A stretch of 63,056 bases of DNA from Nitrospiria bacterium (GCA_919902495.1 CAKKRC010000013.1:9704-72759); one strand, 5' to 3'. Shown: positions 26,018 through 37,310, counted from the stretch's first letter. The notes: generated by a model not told the origin, from the letters alone. Made by a program: numbers and translations.

Positions 26018-26114
26018 AACCGCTGGTTGTTCCTGGCTGTTCGACTTTTCCATAGGAATTGTCTATGGACTTTCGACAACACGAACGCTGACCAGGAAGG
26101 GAGGTGAAAGACCA

Positions 26115-26345
26115 ATGGATCAAAAGGATCTCAAAAAGTATCTGGCAGGGGTCGGCATCGCCGGTCTCCTGGCCGGCACCAGCCTCATCGCTGCGGAAAG
26201 CCCGAAAGCGGAGGGCACGCCCAAGTCCGCTCCCACCGGGAGCGCGCTGAAGTCGGAAGCGACGAAAACGGCGCCGGTAAAGAGCGGTTGAGGCGGCGCC
26301 AAGACGGAAACGCCCAAGAGCGGCTGAGGCGGTTCCAGGAAATAG
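26115..26345 (+). CDS. sbtA: Selenocysteine-containing RiPP precursor (SbtA-like), two UGA codons
   Basis: 76 residues with UGA read as U; ATG behind GGGAGGTG; stop UAG. The leader M-D-Q-K-D-L-K-K-Y-L-A-G-V-G-I-A-G-L-L-A matches the first copy closely, while the core differs: a longer Lys/Ser/Thr/Pro-rich spacer, then P-V-K-S-G-U59-G-G-A-K-T-E-T-P-K-S-G-U71-G-G-S-R-K. UGA codons are at 26289-26291 and 26325-26327. The last is followed at 21 nt by the identical GGUC-loop hairpin. It lacks the Cys of the first copy before the core, so only Sec can be the modified chalcogen residue. It lies directly upstream of the radical SAM maturase gene. Confidence 0.85.
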
Positions 26346-26359
26346 TGCGGTCGCACTAT
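26342..26359 (+). promoter_or_regulatory. SECIS-like hairpin at the end of the second sbtA
   Basis: Stem ATAGTGC/GCACTAT, loop GGTC at 26349-26352, overlapping the UAG stop and 21 nt past the UGA at 26325-26327; sequence and spacing are identical to the first gene although the cores between differ. Confidence 0.8.
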
Positions 26360-26406
26360 ACAAGAATTAGTAAGATCATCGCAGAAATCGCACCCTTCTG
26401 GCCCGG

Positions 26407-26434
26407 TGGACATCCGGGCAGACCATGGTATAAT
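26407..26434 (+). promoter_or_regulatory. Promoter of the maturase gene
   Basis: TGGACA at 26407-26412, 16-base spacer, extended -10 TGGTATAAT with TATAAT at 26429-26434. It places transcription start near 26441, which argues for the ATG at 26506 rather than 26449. Confidence 0.55.
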
Positions 26435-26505
26435 ACATCCCGGACACGATGCGAACATTGACCTCGCCTGTGACCGGGATATTTTTTTCATCCAGGATCG
26501 CCCAC

Positions 26506-28080
26506 ATGACCGGACCGGAGTTCCACAATATCTTTCCCGCCTGCCGAGCGGTCCTCGGACATGACGCATGGACCGCCGTCCTTGCTGCGTGTTCTGACGT
26601 CGGCGTAGACGCTGTTCCCGGCTGTCTCGCGAGAACTGCAGGTCCGCCGTTTCTCTCCGACCTCGCCCGGCTCGAACTGACCATAGGGCTCCTCTCGGAC
26701 GCCGCGTTGCCCGGCCCGGGCGGAAGTGAGAACCTCGCGGTCAACCCGACCGTACGCCTGCTCGAGCTTTCCTGGAAGGGACTGTGCTCCCTTCTGCCGC
26801 CAGCAAAGAGCCATGACGAGGGAACACCGGAGCAGGGCATCGAGCGCGTCCTCTCCTGGCGTGATCCAAACACGGGAGGCGTCGTTGCGCGGCCGGCAGA
26901 GAACGACGACCTCCTCGCGCTCAAGATGGCCGTTGAAGGCCTCTCTGCGGAAGCGGTCGCGGCCGAAGGCAAGCTTCCCGTCAGTGCCGTGGATGCGGTG
27001 ATCGACCGCGCCGTGCGGCAGGGCCTGCTCCTTGCTCCGCCTTCGAAACTCCGGCGCGACCCGGCGGTCTTCGCGGCAAAGCGGAAGAGCGACGAGGAAT
27101 TCCTTGTCTCCGATTCCTTCACGCTCCAGTGGCATATCACCCAGATCTGCGATCTGCACTGCAAACACTGCTACGACCGGACCGACCGTTCCCCCCTTAC
27201 CTTCGAGCAGGCGGTCAAGGTCCTCGACGACCTGCATGCCTTCTGCAAGGAACGCCGCGTCCAGGGCGCGATCTCCTTCACGGGAGGCAACCCCCTGCTC
27301 CACCCGCGGTTCCTGGACATCTACCGCGCCGCTGTGGACCGCGGGTTCGGCACCGCCATCCTCGGCAATCCCGCCCCCCGCGATCGTATTGAAGAGATCA
27401 TCAGCATTCAGAAACCCGTCTTCTTCCAGGTAAGCCTCGAGGGCCTGCGCGAGCACAACGACAGCATCCGCGGCACAGGCCACTTCGACCGCATCCTTGC
27501 GTTCCTCGATATCCTGCGCGATCTCGGCGTCTATTCCATGGTGATGCTCACGCTGACACGGGACAACATGGACCAGGTCATCCCGCTGGCGAAAGCGCTC
27601 CGGGACAAGGTTGATGTGTTCCACTTCAACCGCCTTGCGCTGTTCGGCGAAGGCGCGAACCTTTCGCTGCCCGACCGGAAGCGCTACCGGACCTTCCTCG
27701 AGGACTACCTTCAGGCCGCGGAGACGAACCCGGTCATGGGCATCAAGGAGAACCTCATCAACGTCCTGCGGCGCGAGAAGGGGATCGACCTCTACGGCGG
27801 CTGCGCCGGATACGGGTGCGGCGCCGCCTTCAACTTTGTCTCGCTCCTCGCCGACGGCGAGGTCCACGCATGCCGGAAGCTCCCCTCGCCCATCGGCAAC
27901 CTCTACCACGCTTCCCTCGCGGACATCTACGACTCCGAGAAGACGCGCCGCTACCGGCTCGGACCGTCGGCATGCCGGGGCTGCGACATACGCCCGGCAT
28001 GCGGAGGCTGTCTCGCCAGCACGCTGAGCCACGGCCTGAACATCTTCGAGAACAAGGACCCGTTCTGCTTTATAGAGTAG
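26506..28080 (+). CDS. sbtM: Radical SAM/SPASM maturase of the selenopeptides (SbtM-like)
   Basis: 524 residues from MTGPEFHNIFPACR. Residues 1-~200 form an N-terminal region with no motif I know, probably peptide recognition. The radical SAM core starts at F-T-L-Q-W-H-I-T-Q-I with the cluster motif C215-D-L-H-C219-K-H-C222, then F-T-G-G-N-P-L near 263. The C-terminal SPASM domain has C433, C438, C456 and the closing C490-x2-C493-x5-C499-x2-C502, enough for auxiliary [4Fe-4S] clusters, plus C521. Such enzymes modify RiPP precursors, for example by thioether formation. I recall this group being named SbtM, 'thio(seleno)oxazole modification' maturase, but the chemistry is predicted only. Its start lies ~160 bases after the second sbtA. 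Confidence 0.88.
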   Translation: MTGPEFHNIFPACRAVLGHDAWTAVLAACSDVGVDAVPGCLARTAGPPFLSDLARLELTIGLLSDAALPGPGGSENLAVNPTVRLLELSWKGLCSLLPPAKSHDEGTPEQGIERVLSWRDPNTGGVVARPAENDDLLALKMAVEGLSAEAVAAEGKLPVSAVDAVIDRAVRQGLLLAPPSKLRRDPAVFAAKRKSDEEFLVSDSFTLQWHITQICDLHCKHCYDRTDRSPLTFEQAVKVLDDLHAFCKERRVQGAISFTGGNPLLHPRFLDIYRAAVDRGFGTAILGNPAPRDRIEEIISIQKPVFFQVSLEGLREHNDSIRGTGHFDRILAFLDILRDLGVYSMVMLTLTRDNMDQVIPLAKALRDKVDVFHFNRLALFGEGANLSLPDRKRYRTFLEDYLQAAETNPVMGIKENLINVLRREKGIDLYGGCAGYGCGAAFNFVSLLADGEVHACRKLPSPIGNLYHASLADIYDSEKTRRYRLGPSACRGCDIRPACGGCLASTLSHGLNIFENKDPFCFIE

Positions 28081-28168
28081 TTGACTGTCCCCTTGTCCCC
28101 TTGTCCCCTTGTCCCCGTGTCCCCGTGTCGGACTTGACCTGTCCCCGCGTCTCCGCGTCTCCGCGTCA
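28081..28168. repeat. Tandem 'ccccttgt / ccccgtgt / tccgcgtc' tract after sbtM
   Basis: About a dozen imperfect 8-base direct repeats; no gene is encoded. Same family as 2549-2588, 24757-24789 and 62911-62952. Confidence 0.8.
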
Positions 28169-28233
28169 GCCTTTACCCGTCCCTACCCGTCCCTTCTTGT
28201 CTTTCCCCTGCCCCTGTGGTATTGTTCCCGTCG

Positions 28234-29703
28234 ATGGGTCCTCTTATTATTTTAAAATGCATAGATCTTCCGTCGCCTTCTGACACTGACCGGCGTGCCC
28301 TTGACCAGCGGCTCCGCGATGCTCTCGGCCTGGACCCGCTCCATATCCCGCTGTCCCTGCTCCGTTCGGTCCATTCCATCATCAGCGAGAAGCGGGAGCT
28401 CACCTGTGTCATCGGCCGGACCGGGAGCACGTATACGCTGATCGACATCGACCGGTCGCGGTCCTATTCCATCGCCCTCGACCTCGGCACTACCAACCTC
28501 GTCGCCCTGTTGTACGACAACCTGGAACAGAAGGACGTGCTGACCTGTTCCCTCGAGAATCCTCAGGTCGAGCACGGCAGCGACATCCTGACCCGCATGC
28601 ACCATGCCATGACGGGGAACGGTGAGGACTTGTATCGGGTGCTCCGGAACGGGGTCAATACGCTCATCGCGTCGCTCTGCCGCGGGGCGGGCATCAACGG
28701 CCGTGACATCCACGGCATGGCGGTGGCGGGGAACACGGCAATGACCCACTTCTTCCTCGGCCTCGATGTCAGCACCATCCCGGCGGCCCCCTGGGTCCCC
28801 GTGGTCAGAACGCCGGGGTTCTTCTCCGCCGCCGAACTCGGCCTGGACATGAATCCTGAGGCAGCCGTGTATGTGTTCCCGAACGCCGGGAGCTATGTGG
28901 GGGGCGACATCACCGCCGGCATCATCGCGACGGGCATGCATGCCTCCGTACGCACGAACATCCTGGTGGATGTCGGAACGAACGCCGAGGTGGTGATCGG
29001 GAACAGGGAGTGGATGATCGTGGGGGCCGGCGCTGCCGGGCCCGCGCTCGAAGAGGGGGTCTCAGCCATCGGGAAACGGGCGAAGAAAGGCATCGTCTAC
29101 GACGTGGAGATCGGCGACGGGGGGATTTCGTGCAAGACCTTCGACCAGGCCAGGCCTGAGGGCATCTGCGGCTCAGGCATGGTGAGCCTGCTCTATGAGC
29201 TTTACACCGCCGGCATCATCGACCAGACCGGCGTGCTGACCGGCAAACGGTATATCACCGAGGTCGCTGGCGAGAAGGCCTTCTCTATCAACTGCGACTG
29301 CGAGGACGCTCTCTTCATCACCCAGGGGGAGATCCAGAACTTCATGCGGTCCAAAGCCGCCATGTTCACGCTGCTGCTCACGCTCACCCGGTCCGTGGGC
29401 GTCTCGTTCGGGGACATCGAACGGGTATTCGTTGCCGGAGCGCTCGGCACGGGCATCGACGCGAAGAAGGCCGCCGGGATAGGCATGATGCCCGCATGGC
29501 CCCCGGATATCGTAAAGCCCATGGGCAATACATCGCTCGCGGGATGCCGCATGCTGCTCAGGGATTCAATGCTCGCTGATGTGGCTGACCGGCTCGTGGA
29601 CAAGATCACGTACAAGCATATGCACGACGACCCCGAGTTCATGAAGGAGTTCAGGGGCGCCGTGTTCATCCCCCACACGAACCCGGAACTGCTGAAGGTA
29701 TAG
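28234..29703 (+). CDS. ASKHA/DUF4445-family protein (corrinoid-activator-like ATPase)
   Basis: 489 residues from an ATG at 28234 (a GTG at 28216 is possible). The ASKHA core begins near residue 80 with I-A-L-D-L-G-T-T-N-L-V-A-L-L-Y, continues with A-V-A-G-N-T-A-M-T-H-F-F-L, and has L-V-D-V-G-T-N-A-E-V-V-I-G and F-V-A-G-A-L-G-T-G-I-D. These are the ATP-binding and DUF4445 elements of RACo-type reductive activators of corrinoid proteins. The usual N-terminal ferredoxin domain is missing: the first 80 residues lack clustered cysteines. It follows sbtM on the same strand after ~150 bases of repeats; a role in the selenopeptide system is possible but unsupported. Confidence 0.8.
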   Translation: MGPLIILKCIDLPSPSDTDRRALDQRLRDALGLDPLHIPLSLLRSVHSIISEKRELTCVIGRTGSTYTLIDIDRSRSYSIALDLGTTNLVALLYDNLEQKDVLTCSLENPQVEHGSDILTRMHHAMTGNGEDLYRVLRNGVNTLIASLCRGAGINGRDIHGMAVAGNTAMTHFFLGLDVSTIPAAPWVPVVRTPGFFSAAELGLDMNPEAAVYVFPNAGSYVGGDITAGIIATGMHASVRTNILVDVGTNAEVVIGNREWMIVGAGAAGPALEEGVSAIGKRAKKGIVYDVEIGDGGISCKTFDQARPEGICGSGMVSLLYELYTAGIIDQTGVLTGKRYITEVAGEKAFSINCDCEDALFITQGEIQNFMRSKAAMFTLLLTLTRSVGVSFGDIERVFVAGALGTGIDAKKAAGIGMMPAWPPDIVKPMGNTSLAGCRMLLRDSMLADVADRLVDKITYKHMHDDPEFMKEFRGAVFIPHTNPELLKV

Positions 29704-29776
29704 AGACGCTTTGACAAGATAAATCAAAATCTGTTTTCGCGCAAAGACGCAAAGGCGCCAAGAAAGGAGATGCAGG

Positions 29777-30154
29777 ATGGATGAAAATCAAATTTCAAAA
29801 ATAATCGTAGATTGCTGCTACAAGATACATAAGACCCTTGGGCCAGGACTACTGGAATCGGTCTATCTCGAAGTCCTCATATACGAATTGAGAAAAATGG
29901 GATTGACTTGCGAAAAAGAGGTTGGAATTCCGATCCACTATGAGGACATTACCCTTGAACTTGGATTTCGAGCGGACTTGATTGTCCAGGATCTGGTCAT
30001 TATTGAGCTGAAAGCCGTAGAGAAGGTCCTGCCCGTCCATAAGAAACAATTGATGACCTATCTCAAATTGACCGGCAAGAAGCTCGGACTCCTCGTCAAT
30101 TTCAATTCGAATCTTATTAAAGATGGGATCGAGCGGGTAGTCAACGGCTTATAG
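29777..30154 (+). CDS. GxxExxY protein
   Basis: 125 residues. Name-giving motif G-P-G-L-L-E-S-V-Y at 24-32, then G-F-R-A-D-L-I-V and I-E-L-K-A-V, a D...ExK pattern of the PD-(D/E)xK fold, and L-T-Y-L-K-L-T-G-K-K-L-G-L-L-V-N-F. The family is widespread, nuclease-like and of unknown function. It is flanked on both sides by 'cgcaaag' type repeats (29738-29760, 30178-30208), its usual setting, which suggests it moves with them. Confidence 0.9.
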   Translation: MDENQISKIIVDCCYKIHKTLGPGLLESVYLEVLIYELRKMGLTCEKEVGIPIHYEDITLELGFRADLIVQDLVIIELKAVEKVLPVHKKQLMTYLKLTGKKLGLLVNFNSNLIKDGIERVVNGL

Positions 30155-30289
30155 AGACTGAAAGATTCGCCTGGTTTCCTTTGCGTACTTGGCGGCTTTG
30201 CGCGAGATGGCCTTGGTTTCGATCTGTCGTGAAAGAACCTTGCAGGATCAAGCTATTTCGGCGGGTCATGAACGGGTGGAATAAAACGA

Positions 30290-30320
30290 GAAGCGCGCCC
30301 TCTGCCGATGAGCGCGCTTC
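30290..30320 (-). terminator. Terminator of the YtxH-like gene
   Basis: GAAGCGCGC/GCGCGCTTC stem of 9 bp, followed on the minus strand by CTCGTTTTATT. It lies just past the stop of 30333-30617. Confidence 0.55.
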
Positions 30321-30332
30321 ACGAGATATTTG

Positions 30333-30617
30333 TCATGCGGCCTTCCGGTGTTTCTCGATCTCCGAAACGTAGGCACCTTTTCCGGCCTCGATGACATGCT
30401 TGACCGCCTCCGTGCCCTCGATGTAGAGCTCTTTGCCCTTCTCAACGGTCGTAGCGATCTTCTCCCGCGTGTCCGAGGCAATGTCCTTGATGTCCTTCCT
30501 CAATTCCCTCCCCGACATCGGCGCCAGCAGAAGCGTGATGCCTGCTCCTACAAAGCCGCCCACCAGGAAGGGAACCAGCATGGACTGATAATTTTTCACA
30601 TCCAGTTCCTCTTTCAT
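30333..30617 (-). CDS. YtxH-domain protein
   Basis: 94 residues from MKEELDVKNY. One membrane helix with the YtxH signature F-L-V-G-G-F-V-G-A-G-I-T-L-L-L-A-P-M-S-G-R-E-L-R near 18-40 is followed by a charged amphipathic helix (R-E-K-I-A-T-T-V-E-K-G-K). Members are small envelope or stress-linked proteins of unknown mechanism. A GGAGG site precedes this ATG; the ATG at 30650 is less likely. Ends in a hairpin terminator. Confidence 0.82.
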   Translation of the reverse strand: MKEELDVKNYQSMLVPFLVGGFVGAGITLLLAPMSGRELRKDIKDIASDTREKIATTVEKGKELYIEGTEAVKHVIEAGKGAYVSEIEKHRKAA

Positions 30618-30886
30618 GATCTTTCCTCCTTCCCTCTGAATATTCTTCACCAGGGTCGCGACCCCGGTCGTTATGCCCCGGCGGCAGACTCGAGGCCCTC
30701 CTTATAGTATTAGTATAGCACTACTGTCCTTCCGACGATCCCCGTATATCAATAACCTGGAAAGCCGGACCGCAAGAGACATAACGCTTCCCTGTACAAC
30801 GATTGATCCCCCATGTTGTTTTTTCCAAATGGCTGTGTTATTGTTCAAAACACCTTTGATGGACAATACCGAACAAGACAGGGCCC

Positions 30887-31543
30887 GTGGTGAAAAAAAC
30901 CCAGCAAAAAACGACCGCCGGCCTTTCCCGCCGTCTGCACTACCCGGAAGATGAGCAGCGCATCCCCTGGCTCTCCCGCCTTCTCGACGCATTCGCCGTC
31001 GCCGATACCGGCATCGCGATCGCCATCCGGGACGCGGAGAAGAAGGAGAAGAAGAAGCTGGCGTGTTCAAAAGGCTGCAATGTCTGCTGCCGGCAAAAAG
31101 ACATCCCGCTCTATCCTCATGAGATCGTGGGGCTCTATTGGTTCGTAGCTGAGAAACTGTCCGGGGGCGGGCGGGACATCGTCAAGCGTCAGCTCGGCGA
31201 CCATTCCTCCGGCTCTCCCTGCCCCTTCCTGGTCGACGGCTCCTGCGCCGTCCATCCCGTGCGGCCGATCGCCTGCCGCCAGTACAACGTCTTTACCGCG
31301 CCCTGCGCGCCCGGTGAGGACCCGTACTACACGCGGCGCGGCGACGTGCTGGTTCCACTGCCGGACTACACGGACCGTGCGTTCGCCTCGGTCTTGAAGT
31401 TCTATGAGTTAGAGAAGGAAAGGGAGGTTGCGAAAGCGGTGAAGCTCATCCGCGCTCAGATCATGAACCTGCAGGAATATGACTGGAAAAAGCTGGTGAA
31501 GATAATGGAGGAGGTGAATCCAGGAGCAAGCGCATCCCTGTAG
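30887..31543 (+). CDS. YkgJ-family cysteine cluster protein
   Basis: 218 residues from a GTG. The cysteine pattern A-C-S-K-G-C-N-V-C-C near 59-68, C-P-F-L near 112, G-S-C-A-V-H-P-V-R-P-I-A-C-R near 119-131 matches the putative zinc/iron chelating CxxCxxCC family (UPF0153). The role is unknown. The C-terminal N-P-G-A-S-A-S-L and the stop codon are supplied by a dispersed repeat at 31513-31561, so the original end may have been different. Confidence 0.85.
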   Translation: MVKKTQQKTTAGLSRRLHYPEDEQRIPWLSRLLDAFAVADTGIAIAIRDAEKKEKKKLACSKGCNVCCRQKDIPLYPHEIVGLYWFVAEKLSGGGRDIVKRQLGDHSSGSPCPFLVDGSCAVHPVRPIACRQYNVFTAPCAPGEDPYYTRRGDVLVPLPDYTDRAFASVLKFYELEKEREVAKAVKLIRAQIMNLQEYDWKKLVKIMEEVNPGASASL

Positions 31544-31561
31544 CTTGCCGCAGGGAGCATC
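31513..31561 (-). repeat. Dispersed 'ctgcggcaa...ctcctggattcac' repeat, copy 2
   Basis: Reverse complement closely similar to 23764-23813; overlaps the last codons and stop of the YkgJ-family gene. Confidence 0.7.
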
Positions 31562-31594
31562 AATGCCCTTTGAAATAGCCGCAACGCGGCAGCA

Positions 31595-32092
31595 TCATTT
31601 CAATTTCTTGATCACCGCCTTCAGGATGTCGGCCCTCGTGATGATCCCGAGCAGCACCTGACGTTCATCGGTCACGATCAGTCTTCTGATCTTTTTTTCG
31701 TCCATGACCCGCACCGCATCGGCAATGTTCGCATCGGGTTTTATAGTGATCACCGCGGTGGTCATAATGTCCCCGACGATATCGCCCATCTTGCGCACGG
31801 GGAGGCGTTCCCCCAGCATGTATTTCAAGAGGTCCTTGAAGGTATGTTCCCGCCCCACGCCCAGCATGGACAGGATGTCAGCCTGGGTAACGATGCCGAG
31901 GACCTTCTTGTCATTATCCACGACCGGAAGCCCGCTGATGTTCTTCCCCGACAGGATGTTCGCCACCTTCGTGATGCTTTCATACTTCGTAATGACGAGG
32001 ACATCCCTGGTCATTACGTCCTTCACATGCAACTCCAGCCCGATCGCCGACCGGATCTGCCTGCCGCTGCCTTCTTCCTGGATGGTATCCAT
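31595..32092 (-). CDS. Tandem CBS-domain protein
   Basis: 165 residues with two CBS motifs: V-K-D-V-M-T-R-D-V-L-V-I to G-I-V-T-Q-A-D-I-L (~23-75) and V-G-D-I-M-T-T-A-V-I-T-I to G-I-I-T-R-A-D-I-L-K-A-V (~105-160). Pairs of this kind bind adenosine nucleotides and regulate partner proteins. Nothing adjacent identifies the partner. An imperfect hairpin (atctcag/ctgagat) lies upstream at ~32178-32200. Confidence 0.88.
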   Translation of the reverse strand: MDTIQEEGSGRQIRSAIGLELHVKDVMTRDVLVITKYESITKVANILSGKNISGLPVVDNDKKVLGIVTQADILSMLGVGREHTFKDLLKYMLGERLPVRKMGDIVGDIMTTAVITIKPDANIADAVRVMDEKKIRRLIVTDERQVLLGIITRADILKAVIKKLK

Positions 32093-32306
32093 GCCACGCT
32101 CCGTAGATTTGAGATAGATAACGTCAGATCGTAATTACCGCGAGTAACGAGGATATCAACTGCTGCGTAAAAGGACTATTCATCTCAGATTTTCGCTGAG
32201 ATCCCTATGATAAAACCATGTAAGTTCTTTGGTCCTTACTGCGTTAATCATAGTTTTTTCATAGCATTTTCAGAGTTAATGACTTCTTGATCTTCAACGA
32301 AGACCG

Positions 32307-33545
32307 CTATCGCTCCCGCAGCTCCACGTCGGCCTTCATTTCCTTCCCGTTCCGCAGAAACCGGAGAGACAGCCAGTCTCCGGGCTGTTTCGTTTTCAGG
32401 ACATCGGACAGGTCCTTCAGGACCGCGATGGGGGTGGTTCCCGCCTGGATGACCACATCGCCCGTCCTCAGACCGGCCTTTTCCACGGGACCGTCGGGCG
32501 ATATCCCGCCGAGCCGCACGCCCTGTCCATTATAGGTGAAGTCCGGGACAATGCCAAGCGTCACTTTCCGGTCGGCGTTAGGCGCTGCGGTAACAGGACC
32601 GGGAGACGCGGCGATGGTCCGCGTGAGCATACCCGGAAGGTTCGCCAGGGTGAACGCAACGGCCCGCGCAACCGTCGCGACCTTCGCGAGCCCCTTTCCA
32701 TCTATCTTGTCCAAACTGTCCGTGGGACGGTGGTAGTCGCCGTGGGGACCGGTGAAAAGCTGCACCGCCGGGGCCCCGGCCTCGTGGAAGCTCTTCTGGT
32801 CGCTCGCGTCGAGGTCCTGTGTTGACTCGGCGATCTCAAGTTTCAGGTGCTTGGCGGTCTCCTGCAAGATGGAGGACCATTCCTTGGCGGACCCGGAGCC
32901 GAGGATGATCAGCTTGCCCTTCCCCAACCGCCCGACCGTATCGAGATTGATCATTCCGGCGACCTTTGACAGGGGATACCGCTTCTCGTTCCGGACATAC
33001 TGCCGCGACCCTTTCCTTCCCTCCTCTTCACCGGTGAAGGCGACGAACACCACGGACCGCTCCATGTTCGCAACGAGGGGAAGCCGCGACGCGAGCTCAA
33101 GGAGCACGGCAACGCCGCTTGCGTTATCGTCCGCGCCGGGATGCACCTTTCCGGCATTCTCCTTCGAAGCCCCCTTCGTGCCGAGGTGATCGTAGTGCGC
33201 GCCGATGACCACGCTCTCCCGCGCGAGCTCCGGGTTCCTGCCCGGGAGGACTCCCACTACGTTCCGCATCCTTATGTTGGTCTCCGGATCGGTCCACTCC
33301 TGGAACCAGCTGCCGTTCGCCGAACCGCCGGGCAGCAGGCCGACGGCCTCGAAGCGCGAGGCGATGAACGCCGCGGCCCTGTCCAGCTCAGGAGTGCCGA
33401 TGCCCCGGCCCAGGAACTCCGCGCCCGACAAGAACTTGACGGTCTCCAGCATGCCCTCGGGCTCGATCGCTACCTGCGCCCCCGCTGGACCGGCAAGTAC
33501 AGCCATGAAGCTTATGAAACAGAGAACGATGGTTGCTTTTCTCAA
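32307..33545 (-). CDS. Secreted M28-family aminopeptidase with PDZ domain
   Basis: 412 residues with a signal peptide (L-C-F-I-S-F-M-A-V-L-A-G-P-A-G-A). The M28 zinc site is complete: G-A-H-Y-D-H-L-G near 114, G-A-D-D-N-A-S-G near 138, F-T-G-E-E-E-G near 169, I-N-L-D-T-V near 200 and H-R-P-T-D near 278. Residues ~325-412 are a PDZ domain (G-V-R-L-G-G-I-S-P-D-G-P-V-E-K-A-G-L-R). It probably trims peptides in the periplasm. It precedes a histidine kinase gene but is unlikely to be functionally linked. Confidence 0.92.
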   Translation of the reverse strand: MRKATIVLCFISFMAVLAGPAGAQVAIEPEGMLETVKFLSGAEFLGRGIGTPELDRAAAFIASRFEAVGLLPGGSANGSWFQEWTDPETNIRMRNVVGVLPGRNPELARESVVIGAHYDHLGTKGASKENAGKVHPGADDNASGVAVLLELASRLPLVANMERSVVFVAFTGEEEGRKGSRQYVRNEKRYPLSKVAGMINLDTVGRLGKGKLIILGSGSAKEWSSILQETAKHLKLEIAESTQDLDASDQKSFHEAGAPAVQLFTGPHGDYHRPTDSLDKIDGKGLAKVATVARAVAFTLANLPGMLTRTIAASPGPVTAAPNADRKVTLGIVPDFTYNGQGVRLGGISPDGPVEKAGLRTGDVVIQAGTTPIAVLKDLSDVLKTKQPGDWLSLRFLRNGKEMKADVELRER

Positions 33546-33575
33546 ATCCGTTGCCTCCCTGTTGGAAATTCACTT

Positions 33576-33611
33576 CCCCGCGTCGCTTAGAAGCGCCTAC
33601 GTTTGGCGCCG
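33576..33611 (+). repeat. 36-bp direct repeat, copy A (downstream of the histidine kinase)
   Basis: Core gtcgcttNgaagcgcctac; 32 of 36 positions match copy B at 37275-37310, on the other side of the kinase gene. Confidence 0.75.
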
Positions 33612-33640
33612 TTTCGATCTTTCCCCTCCGGGGGACGCTC

Positions 33641-37165
<3,525 letters not shown>

Positions 37166-37274
37166 GCGCTCCTCCTCATCGGCCCCGCTGACCACGGCTT
37201 TCGCTCATAGAAAGTACCGATGGATTCCACACTCCGCACTCCACACTCCGCGCACCGCAGCGCCGTTGCACTAT

Positions 37275-37310
37275 CCCCGTGTCGCTTCGAAGCGCCTACT
37301 TTTGGCCCCG
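37275..37310 (+). repeat. 36-bp direct repeat, copy B (upstream of the histidine kinase)
   Basis: Pairs with 33576-33611. Just upstream (37222-37262) is a tandem 'cactccgcact' tract of the kind also found inside the giant fusion ORF. Confidence 0.75.

Noticed and set aside
25848..26359. GGUC hairpins as transcription terminators
   Set aside because: No T run follows either; a true terminator with seven T is present separately at 25904-25940.
26488..28032. 514-codon open frame opposite sbtM
   Set aside because: Antisense shadow of a well-supported radical SAM gene.
28081..28168. CRISPR array
   Set aside because: Units are ~8 bases with no spacers; simple tandem repeats.
32178..32200. Terminator upstream of the CBS gene
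   Set aside because: A 7-bp stem exists but there is no T run on either strand and no gene that ends there.
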